Assembly (NCBI GenBank): GCA_040905705.1
Contig: JBBDQZ010000051.1
Coordinates: 33,239-97,238, forward strand
DNA from: JBBDQZ01 sp040905705
GTDB lineage: Bacteria; Bacteroidota; Rhodothermia; Balneolales; Natronogracilivirgulaceae
DNA: 64,000 bases
Direction: 5' to 3'
Position 1 is the first letter of the stretch. The number at the start of each line of letters is the position of its first letter. Shown here piece by piece: positions 37,696 to 45,684 of this stretch. The position numbers and the translations under genes are program-made. The notes under the pieces are model-generated. The model was not told the origin of the DNA, searched no databases, and saw only the letters and a list, made by a program, of their open reading frames with translations.

Positions 37696-39066
37696 TCAAT
37701 CATCCATCTCCATATTATTCAGTTCAATATCATCATTCTCCATTCCACCATGATCATGTACCGGTACAGCCCCGCTTCCCGGCTCGCGGTTCATCATGCT
37801 GAAACGGTCGGCAAGCTGCATTTCGCTGTCGATGCGGAAAGCGCCGTGGTAGACCACTTCTTCGCCTTCTTCAACGCCCTCTTCAATTACATAATAATCG
37901 CCTGCACGCACGCCCAGCTCCACTTCTCGCACTTCGAATCGGGGAACATCCACTGAAGAGTCTTTCACAAAGACAAGCGAACGCGGCCCTGTCCACAAAA
38001 CGGAGGAGACAGGCACCATCAGTTTTTCCGAATCCATACGGGCCCGGAGTGTGCCGCGAACCAGCATATCGGGTTTTAACTTTCGGTCGAAATTTTCAAC
38101 ATCAGCCCGTATGCCTACCGTGCGCATCATGGGATCGACGACGGGATCGATATAGGTAATCGTTGCTTCATAATTTTGACCCGGATTACTTCGGGAGCTG
38201 AACCGGATAGGGTCTCCGGTTGAGATCCAGTCGATATCCTCTTCGTAAGCCTCAAGTACCACCCAAAGATGGTCGAGATTCGCTACTTCGTAGAGTATGG
38301 CCCCTTCGCCAACGTGTTGTTCATTCGCAATGTTCCGGGAGAGAACGATTCCGTTGACCGGAGATAATATTTCTATTTCACGTTGTATCCCTCCACGGGA
38401 TTCGACTTCATCGATCTGTTCGTCCGGGAATTCCCAAAGGCGGAATTTCTGTTTTGCCGACTCATACATACGGGGGTTACGGTCCTTCTGCCGTGCCGCT
38501 TCGAGCAACTCCCTTTGAGCCGTAATCAGTTCGGGTGAATAAATGGTTGCCATCGGCTCTCCTTTCCGGATCGGAGCACCTGTAAAATCAACTTTTGTAT
38601 CCAGGATCCGTCCCGGAAAATGAGTAGTGACATTCGTAAGTCTTCGTTCATCCACTTTAATGCGCCCGGGCAGGTCGATTTGTTTTTCAGGAACGCCCCG
38701 GATGACCGGTGTGGTTTGGATTTCTCCCAGTTTCATAGCCGCTTCCGTCATCACCATGGAGTAGTCATCTTCATGTACTTCGGATGTATCCGATTGAACG
38801 GGAATTAACTCCATCCCGCAAATAGGACAGTTACCGGGCTCATTCTCCCGTATTTGCGGGTGCATGGAGCAGGTATAGACGATATTACCTTCTTCATCTG
38901 TATGTGTTTCCTGAACGTGTTGATCCATCTCTTCCTGAGAAAGTTGTTCATGATCGGGATGTGCATCTTGTCCGGCCGGCCCGGAGAAAAAAAGCCATCC
39001 AAGAAAGAGACCGGCCAACAAAAGTCCGGTACTATATATTATGAGTTGTTTCAATGTAATGTTCAT
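37696..39066 (-). CDS. cusB: RND efflux periplasmic adaptor, CusB-like
   Basis: A 456-aa membrane fusion protein joining the RND pump to the TolC-like channel. An N-terminal hydrophobic helix is followed by a heavy-metal-binding domain (YTCSMHPQIRENEPGNCPIC, GMELIP), a barrel-sandwich hybrid (VDERRLTNVTTHFPGRIL), a helical hairpin (ELITAQRELLEAARQKD) and membrane-proximal domains. The C-terminus is Met/Asp/His-rich (SMMNREPGSGAVPVHDHGG). The metal-binding domain points to Cu/Ag rather than drug export. It is downstream of cusC and cusA in one transcriptional direction. Confidence 0.92.
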   Translation of the reverse strand: MNITLKQLIIYSTGLLLAGLFLGWLFFSGPAGQDAHPDHEQLSQEEMDQHVQETHTDEEGNIVYTCSMHPQIRENEPGNCPICGMELIPVQSDTSEVHEDDYSMVMTEAAMKLGEIQTTPVIRGVPEKQIDLPGRIKVDERRLTNVTTHFPGRILDTKVDFTGAPIRKGEPMATIYSPELITAQRELLEAARQKDRNPRMYESAKQKFRLWEFPDEQIDEVESRGGIQREIEILSPVNGIVLSRNIANEQHVGEGAILYEVANLDHLWVVLEAYEEDIDWISTGDPIRFSSRSNPGQNYEATITYIDPVVDPMMRTVGIRADVENFDRKLKPDMLVRGTLRARMDSEKLMVPVSSVLWTGPRSLVFVKDSSVDVPRFEVREVELGVRAGDYYVIEEGVEEGEEVVYHGAFRIDSEMQLADRFSMMNREPGSGAVPVHDHGGMENDDIELNNMEMDD

Positions 39067-39145
39067 TTTGTATCCTTTATGTATGTAAAAAAAGTTTTAA
39101 AAGGCCCTCTTTGAATAAGGGCAGGTTCAGGTGCATGTTTTTCCA

Positions 39146-40594
39146 TCATCCATGTTCTCTTTGATACGGTAAAGCATTCCCTGTCAGGGTTTCAATGCTG
39201 ATAACGGCTTTGAGCTGTTTCACCATGACCTCGATCTGTTCCAATTCCAGATCAAGCAGCTGTCGCTGGATCTGGAGCACTTCATCAAAGCGAATATTTC
39301 CGGTGGAATATGCATCACTCAAGATTTCCAGTGCCTGGTTAGCCCTTGGAATGAGTTCATCATCCAAAAGTCTTAATGACCGCTCGGATTCCCGATGTTT
39401 TCCCAGGGCTTCTTCCAGTTCTGCAATTAGCCAGTTGTCTGTTTCCGTCCTCTGGTAATCCACAACTTGTAACTGTTCAACCGCCTGCCGGTATTTCGCG
39501 CTGTAGCGCGACCGGTAGAGGGGGATACGAATGGTTGCCATTCCTGCGAACATTTCTTTAGAATCAGGAAACATGGACATGGCTGCAAAATCACGACCCA
39601 TCACCTCAACGCCAATGCCAATACTGGGACGACCGTCTAATCTGGACAAATGCCTCTGTTCTTTAAACATTTGTTCACGGGCGTCAAGCTCATCGAATTT
39701 TGGATTAAATTCGCGTATGTTTGTTTTCAATTCCTGCTCATTGAGGCTAATTTCGATAGGTACAATTTGTTCTGCTGTTCCTATTTCGGAATCCGGTTCC
39801 CGGTTCAGATAAGCATTAAATTTTGCCTGTATTGGGTTTACCCTGTCTTCAAGATTCTCGATCAGTGTTCTCAGCCGCTGTTCTTCCATTTGAATACGCA
39901 ACAGATCGGCCTGACCGGCCCTTGCTGTTTCATATCGCACCTCCACCAGCACCTCAAGATCGCGCACCAATTGTATCGTTTTTTCGGTGATGGCGATTTT
40001 CCTGTTTAGTTCGGCAAGATCGAACCAGGTCGCCTGAATATTCCGGAAAATCTCGAGTTGCCGGATATTAAGACGCTCATAGCCAGATTCTGCCGATGCT
40101 CGCTGCATTTCCCTGCGTGTTTCCAGTGTTCCGAACCATGGAAACATCTGCATGGCGGATAATGAGAAACGCCCTAAAAATGCTTCAGACATCATGGGAT
40201 TTATGGTGTACCCAATACGAATTTCCGGATCCGGCAGTGTCCCAACCTGTGGAACCACTTCCAGATCTGCACGAAAACGGTGCCAAAGCGCCTTTAACTC
40301 GGGATTTTCTTCCGCTGCAATGCGAAGGTATTCTTCGAGTTGGGAATAGGGCCACCCCCCTTGCGCTTGCATTCCGATCTGTCGGGGTGTGAAAGGCTCT
40401 TTGCCGGCGGACGCATCATAACTGTACGACTGCCCTGAAGCCGGAACAACAAACAGGGATAATGCAAGCATAATTGTTAACAGTCCCTGATAATGTATAG
40501 AATTAAATAGCGACTTCACCTTGTCACGATCCTTTTGGTCTGACCAAGAGAAATACAGGGAGTGAACCTTCAAATTTCGCATAATTAATCGCAT
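39146..40594 (-). CDS. cusC: TolC-family outer-membrane efflux channel, CusC-like
   Basis: 482 aa with a signal peptide located after an N-terminal extension (hydrophobic IMLALSLFVVPASGQ). The mature part has the two OEP repeats with long alpha helices (LAELNRKIAITEKTIQLVRDL; RIQMEEQRLRTLIENLEDRV). It forms the trimeric tunnel through the outer membrane for the CusBA complex. The ATG shares its A with the cusA stop (TAATG at 40594), giving strong translational coupling. A later start close to the signal peptide is possible. Confidence 0.88.
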   Translation of the reverse strand: MRLIMRNLKVHSLYFSWSDQKDRDKVKSLFNSIHYQGLLTIMLALSLFVVPASGQSYSYDASAGKEPFTPRQIGMQAQGGWPYSQLEEYLRIAAEENPELKALWHRFRADLEVVPQVGTLPDPEIRIGYTINPMMSEAFLGRFSLSAMQMFPWFGTLETRREMQRASAESGYERLNIRQLEIFRNIQATWFDLAELNRKIAITEKTIQLVRDLEVLVEVRYETARAGQADLLRIQMEEQRLRTLIENLEDRVNPIQAKFNAYLNREPDSEIGTAEQIVPIEISLNEQELKTNIREFNPKFDELDAREQMFKEQRHLSRLDGRPSIGIGVEVMGRDFAAMSMFPDSKEMFAGMATIRIPLYRSRYSAKYRQAVEQLQVVDYQRTETDNWLIAELEEALGKHRESERSLRLLDDELIPRANQALEILSDAYSTGNIRFDEVLQIQRQLLDLELEQIEVMVKQLKAVISIETLTGNALPYQREHG

Positions 40595-43500
40595 TATTTC
40601 GCCTCCGGATTATTTTCAAACTTTAAACCATGCTCTTTCCACATCACGTAGAGCAAGGGCACCAACAACAGTGTAAATAACTGAAACAGCATCCCCCCGA
40701 ACATGGGAATGGCCATCGGGATCATGATCTCGGACCCTTTGCCGGGGGAGGTAATGATCGGCAGTAAAGCCAGCAGGATGGCGGCGGTAGTCATTAAACA
40801 GGGACGTACACGCCGCTTTCCTGCTTCCATGGCGATGGCATAAATACTTTCGCGGTCTTGCGGTTTATTTCGTTCAAAAAGCTGTTCCAGATAGGTAGCC
40901 ATAACCACACCATTGTCCACGGCGATACCAAACAGGGCAAGGAACCCGACCCAGACGGCTACACTCAAATTGATCGTTCCCATCTGGAAAAAATCCCGCA
41001 TGTCCAGGCCCAATATGGAAAAATCAAAAAACCAGTTTTCCCCGTAGAGCCAAAGCATGATAAATCCCCCGCACCAAACGAGCGCAATACCCGAAAAGAC
41101 AATCAGGGAAACCTGTACAGAACGGAACTGGAAATAGATAATCAGAAAGATAATCAACAGAGTGATGGGCAGAACCACGGCCAGACGGTCGGCAGCGCGT
41201 TGCTGATTTCTGAATTCCCCTTCAAAGGTATAGCTGACTCCGTCGGGAACGGTTAAGGAGCCCTCGCTAACACTCTGATCCAGGTGATCCCGAACGCGAT
41301 TGACCACATCAATGGGTGCCTGGTCAGGGAAGCGGTCGAATATAACATAGGCACTTAAAAAAGTATTTTCACTGCGGATATTCATCGGCCCTGTTTCGAA
41401 GCGGATATCAGCGAGTTGCCCCAGTGGAATCTGACTTCCATCCGGCGACGGCACGAGCACTCTGTTCATCATCTCCGGGTTGTTGCGATATTCCCTGGCA
41501 TACCGTGCACGGATCGGATATCGCTCCCGGCCTTCTACCGTCATGCCCAGCATCTGTCCGCCAATAGCGGTGCTGATCACCTGCTGTACATCCTGAATAG
41601 TCAGGCCATGACGTGCAATTTCCTGACGATTGATATCGATCTCTATATAGGGTTTGCCTACCACACGGTCAGCAAATACGGAAGCAGGCCGGACCCCCTC
41701 CACCTCCCGCAGCAGAGGTTCGACGCTGGTAGCAAAATCATCGAGAGATTCAAGGTCAGGACCACTGATCCGGATTCCCATGTTGCCACGCATCCCCGTC
41801 TGAAGCATAATCAGGCGAGTCTCTATGGGCTGCAATTTAGGTGCAGATGTGATACCCGGCAGCTCTGCAGCTTGTAAAATTTCACCCCATATGTCGTCTT
41901 CGCTTTGAATATGGCCTCTCCACTGACGATAATATCTTCCCTGGCGGTCGGGGATCAGAACCCCCTGTTCATCCCGTACATATTCCCCGTTTTCGAACAT
42001 ATACCGGATCCTGTGGCCCCGTTCATCCGCCTTATATTCGCTTTTATACATAATAACGTTTTCAAACATGGACACCGGTGCAGGATCGAGCGCCGATTCC
42101 ACCCGCCCTATCTTCCCGACAACGGTTTCCACTTCGGGGATGGATGCAATGCGCATATCCATTTCACGCGTTATCTGCAGGGCTTCTTCTACACCAACAT
42201 GAGGCATGGCTGTCGGCATTAACAGAAACGATCCTTCATTGAGCGTCGGCATAAACTCCTGGCCAAGACCCGGAAATCGTTCATCGATGGCTGTCCACAA
42301 ACGGGTCTCTTCAATGTTGATTCCTGCAGCATTGAATCCGCTTGCTACATATTTGAAAGTGGTATCAAATCCGCGCCAGCTTGCCAGGCCAACAATCAGG
42401 ACCAATACAGGCAGCGACAAAAACAGTGTTTTATGATGGAATACCCAAGCGAGAATGGGTTTATAATACTTCATAAACAACCAGAAAAATCCAAAAACGG
42501 AACCCATCGTCAGAATGATAAAGACCAGGCTGAATGAGATCGGTTGTTCGGGGCCAAGTGGCAGCCATTCACCGGCAAGCAACCAGGCTACAGCAAGCAG
42601 GATGATCCCGTTATTGACCCATGAAGCCCATGGATTGTAATTTTTCAGGTACCATCCTGCCAGATTACTTGACCCGAGTGCCACCAACACCAACCCGGCC
42701 CAGCCAACATAACCGATGGCAATGACAAGACCTCCGGCCATCATCAGCCCGTTCCAGGCCAGTTGCCATTTCCATTTGCTGATCCTTTGCGAATACAGCC
42801 AGTGGGCGAATGACGGAAGCAAAGTGATTACGATGATCAAAGTAGAAAGAAGGATGAACGTTTTGGTCCACGCCAATGGTCCGAACAGACGCCCTTCCTG
42901 GGCTTCCAGCATGAAGACCGGCAGAAAGCTGACTATAGTCGTCAACAGAGCCGTAACTACGGCCGGACTCACCTCGGCCGTGGCGCGGTATATGGTTTCC
43001 AGGAGGTTTTCCTCCGGATCTTTTTCATCCATATGCTGGAGCATGTTTTCAGTGAGAATAACCCCCATCTCCACTACGACTCCGATCGATATAGCGATGC
43101 CGGCCAGAGCCACTACATTGGCGTCTACACCCACATATTTCATCATGATAAAAGCCATTAATATGGCGAGTGGAAGCAGCGAAGAGATGACAATAGAAGT
43201 TCTGAGATGCATAACCATGATGATAACCACGATAATGGCAATCAGGATCTCATGGGTGAGCGCCTCCTCCAGGGTTCCCAGTGTTTCGTAAATGAGGCCG
43301 GTACGATCATAAAAGGGGACAATTTTCACCTGCGAAACCGTTCCATCATCCAACACTTTTGAGGGAAGGCCGGGAGAAATTCTTTCGATCTCCTCTTTGA
43401 CATTGTTAATGACTATTAACGGGTTCTCACCGTAACGGGCCACCACCACACCACCGGTTGCTCCCACACCGGCCTTGTCCAGTGCCCCCCGGCGCTGTGC

Positions 43501-44358
43501 CGGTCCCAGGTTGACACGAGCCACATCCCTGATGCGGATCGGCGTGTTATGCCTGACCGCCACCACACTCTCTTCAAGGTCTTCAAGCGTTTCAATATAA
43601 CCCAGTCCGCGTACCATATATTCCACACGGTTCATCTCAATCGTACGGGCTCCTATATCGAGGTTACTTTTACGAACGGCATTAGCAATATCTGTAACCG
43701 TAACGCCGGCCTCACGCATGGATACCGGATCAATATCCACCTGGTACTCTTTCACAAAGCCTCCGATACTGGCCACTTCAGATACCCCCTCCACAGCATT
43801 CAGTGCATACCGTACCTGGAAATCCTGGATGGAGCGAAATTCCTGGGGATCCCAACCGCCGGTGGGATTGCCGTCGCTATCGTAGCCTTCCAGTGTGTAC
43901 CAGAATATTTGCCCAAGGGCGGTAGCATCGGGTCCTAATGCAGGCTGTACATCTGCCGGCAATGTTCCGCCCGACAACGAGTTTAATTTTTCAAGGATGC
44001 GGGACCGGCTCCAGTAAAATTCAATATCTTCATCGAAAATGATGTTAATTGAAGAAAAACCGAAAACAGAATTACTGCGAATGGTACGTACCCCGGGAAT
44101 ACCCAACAATTCTGTGGTAAGAGGATAGGTGATCTGGTCTTCAATATCCTGCGGAGACCGGCCGGGCCACTCGGTGAAGACAATCTGCTGATTGTCACCA
44201 ATGTCGGGGATAGCATCCACCGGGACCGGATTACGCGGCAAAAAACCGATATCCCAATCGAACGGAGCCGTGGATATGCCCCACCCGGCCAGCGCCAGGA
44301 ACAGCAGTAACGCGATCAGTTTGTTTTCAAGGAAAAAGCGAATAATTCGATTGATCAT
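40594..44358 (-). CDS. cusA: Heavy-metal RND pump, CusA-like, with a long internal membrane insert
   Basis: A 1254-aa HME-type RND antiporter exporting Cu(I)/Ag(I) with proton influx. The conserved N-terminus (PVDAIPDIGDNQQIV), the large porter domains and the 12-helix scaffold are present. In the TM4 motif (GVVVEMGVILTENM) a Glu stands at residue 430 where CusA/CzcA normally carry Asp, with Glu437 retained. Between about residues 520 and 640 there is an extra block of hydrophobic helices (AWNGLMMAGGLVIAIGYVGW, GIILLAVAWLLAGEW, SLVFIILTMGSVFGFF), which makes it some 200 residues longer than E. coli CusA (1047 aa). It is first in the cusACB order and coupled to cusC. Confidence 0.93.
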   Translation of the reverse strand: MINRIIRFFLENKLIALLLFLALAGWGISTAPFDWDIGFLPRNPVPVDAIPDIGDNQQIVFTEWPGRSPQDIEDQITYPLTTELLGIPGVRTIRSNSVFGFSSINIIFDEDIEFYWSRSRILEKLNSLSGGTLPADVQPALGPDATALGQIFWYTLEGYDSDGNPTGGWDPQEFRSIQDFQVRYALNAVEGVSEVASIGGFVKEYQVDIDPVSMREAGVTVTDIANAVRKSNLDIGARTIEMNRVEYMVRGLGYIETLEDLEESVVAVRHNTPIRIRDVARVNLGPAQRRGALDKAGVGATGGVVVARYGENPLIVINNVKEEIERISPGLPSKVLDDGTVSQVKIVPFYDRTGLIYETLGTLEEALTHEILIAIIVVIIMVMHLRTSIVISSLLPLAILMAFIMMKYVGVDANVVALAGIAISIGVVVEMGVILTENMLQHMDEKDPEENLLETIYRATAEVSPAVVTALLTTIVSFLPVFMLEAQEGRLFGPLAWTKTFILLSTLIIVITLLPSFAHWLYSQRISKWKWQLAWNGLMMAGGLVIAIGYVGWAGLVLVALGSSNLAGWYLKNYNPWASWVNNGIILLAVAWLLAGEWLPLGPEQPISFSLVFIILTMGSVFGFFWLFMKYYKPILAWVFHHKTLFLSLPVLVLIVGLASWRGFDTTFKYVASGFNAAGINIEETRLWTAIDERFPGLGQEFMPTLNEGSFLLMPTAMPHVGVEEALQITREMDMRIASIPEVETVVGKIGRVESALDPAPVSMFENVIMYKSEYKADERGHRIRYMFENGEYVRDEQGVLIPDRQGRYYRQWRGHIQSEDDIWGEILQAAELPGITSAPKLQPIETRLIMLQTGMRGNMGIRISGPDLESLDDFATSVEPLLREVEGVRPASVFADRVVGKPYIEIDINRQEIARHGLTIQDVQQVISTAIGGQMLGMTVEGRERYPIRARYAREYRNNPEMMNRVLVPSPDGSQIPLGQLADIRFETGPMNIRSENTFLSAYVIFDRFPDQAPIDVVNRVRDHLDQSVSEGSLTVPDGVSYTFEGEFRNQQRAADRLAVVLPITLLIIFLIIYFQFRSVQVSLIVFSGIALVWCGGFIMLWLYGENWFFDFSILGLDMRDFFQMGTINLSVAVWVGFLALFGIAVDNGVVMATYLEQLFERNKPQDRESIYAIAMEAGKRRVRPCLMTTAAILLALLPIITSPGKGSEIMIPMAIPMFGGMLFQLFTLLLVPLLYVMWKEHGLKFENNPEAK

Positions 44359-44618
44359 AATTCCGAATCTATATAAGAGTAAAAAATGATAGCAGGCGAG
44401 TTGAAGTGGCGTTCACACTGAGCCATTTCACATCTTATTGGCTGCACACTGAATTTCAGCAGAATATGCGACAGGCCGGCAAGGTTACCGGATAACAGGT
44501 ATCCCGGTGAATGCTTGCTGGTCAGCAGCCCATGTTAACCACCGATAAAACTATGTGACTTAACCGAGTCATCGATGTGAAACCTGAAAGTGGCCACGGC
44601 AAATGGTTTAGCCGGAAA
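44359..44618. other. Intergenic region upstream of cusA
   Basis: A 260-bp gap, the likely promoter region of the cusA-cusC-cusB run. I found no convincing operator or terminator by eye. Confidence 0.35.
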
Positions 44619-45089
44619 TCAATTCAGGAAAACCTGGTTTTTCAGATAGAGCGGGATCGGCTTGAAGGCGGGCTTGTGTGTAATCTCCGGCTCTTCTGCA
44701 ACTTGAATGAAAGTGATAAAACCGGTACTAACAGGTGACGGTAAATCAGCCTGTAAATGTTTTATAATACCGTCGCCGAAAGAGGCCTCCGGAAGACGGG
44801 TGTCAGGTTTAATATGACAATCGCATACGGCGAAAGAAGGGCAATGATGCTCAGCGGATTCATCTTTGGTATTGTGCTTTTCCGCATGCTCCCCGTCAGG
44901 ATTTTCATGCGCATTTTGACAACAATCACCGGTCATGCCGGTACCTGCTTGCACCTCCATCGGGCAGAATATACTTGCAAAATATTCCACAGGAAGGAAC
45001 AACATCATCATCAACAGAACAGATGCAAAAGTTCTTCCGCTGCGGCAGCGTTCAGAATTGAAAATATGATATGACTTTCGATGGGCCAT
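44619..45089 (-). CDS. Exported Cys/His-rich small protein upstream of cusA
   Basis: 156 aa. An N-terminal hydrophobic segment (FASVLLMMMLFLPVEYFASI) is followed by a mature part with FCPMEV, GDCCQNAHENPDGEHAEKHN, AEHHCPSFAVCDCHI and a C-terminal half without metal ligands. Six or so Cys and many His in a short stretch suggest metal binding in the periplasm or at the membrane. I recognise no named family. It is the first gene upstream of cusA on the same strand and lies just downstream of the CopZ-like chaperone, so a role in copper handling is inferred from composition and place. Confidence 0.65.
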   Translation of the reverse strand: MAHRKSYHIFNSERCRSGRTFASVLLMMMLFLPVEYFASIFCPMEVQAGTGMTGDCCQNAHENPDGEHAEKHNTKDESAEHHCPSFAVCDCHIKPDTRLPEASFGDGIIKHLQADLPSPVSTGFITFIQVAEEPEITHKPAFKPIPLYLKNQVFLN

Positions 45090-45130
45090 GAATAGAAATT
45101 ACAAATATTATTTATAAATTTTCAGCGCTT

Positions 45131-45340
45131 TCAATCCGTCCGGACCAACCGGTACCCTGCCCCCCGGATAATTTCCTCAATTTCTGTATCTGTAAGTGTA
45201 TGCCTGATCGTAGCTACACCTCCCTCATGGCTGACCTGAGCTTCTTTAACTCCTTCATTACGAATCAATGCATTATGTACGGTTCCAGCGCAACCGGAAC
45301 AGTGCATACCGTCGATACGATACGTTAATTTCTTGTCCAT
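45131..45340 (-). CDS. copZ: HMA-domain copper chaperone, CopZ-like
   Basis: A 69-aa single heavy-metal-associated domain with the metal motif GMHCSGC near the N-terminus and the ferredoxin-like beta-alpha-beta pattern (VHNALIRNEGVKEAQVSH; TEIEEIIRGAGYRL). CopZ-type chaperones carry Cu(I) in the cytosol to CopA. It is downstream of copA on the same strand, the usual pairing. Confidence 0.9.
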   Translation of the reverse strand: MDKKLTYRIDGMHCSGCAGTVHNALIRNEGVKEAQVSHEGGVATIRHTLTDTEIEEIIRGAGYRLVRTD

Positions 45341-45375
45341 GATTGTTTGGGGTTGTTAACGTGACTCTTTCCGGT

Positions 45376-45450
45376 TTAACCGGTCAACAAGACGATAACA
45401 ACCACCAGCACCACCATAATTGCCGCGACCCGATTTTTCCAACGCTTCAT
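45376..45450 (-). CDS. Possible 24-residue membrane peptide
   Basis: An ATG-started frame reading MKRWKNRVAAIMVVLVVVIV, then LLTG and a stop: a basic N-terminus followed by one membrane helix. It lies between copA and copZ on their strand. Very small, so coding status is uncertain; similar tiny basic-helix peptides do occur as pump accessories. Confidence 0.3.
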   Translation of the reverse strand: MKRWKNRVAAIMVVLVVVIVLLTG

Positions 45451-45684
45451 TCCTGAACCTCTGCTTTGAAATATGTTGAAAAGTAGTGGATAAGTAGACA
45501 TTTCTTTGAAAATGATCAAGTGCAATTATCCAAATTATTGCATGGCCAAAGCCGCTCTGGAATTTGGAATAACACAATAAATCAACGACAAATTGAATTA
45601 AAGACCGATTTTCATCGAAATAGATGCCTGCTTTGTTAGTTATCGTCAATATATTAATTTTTTTTAATTATAAAATGTTAATAA

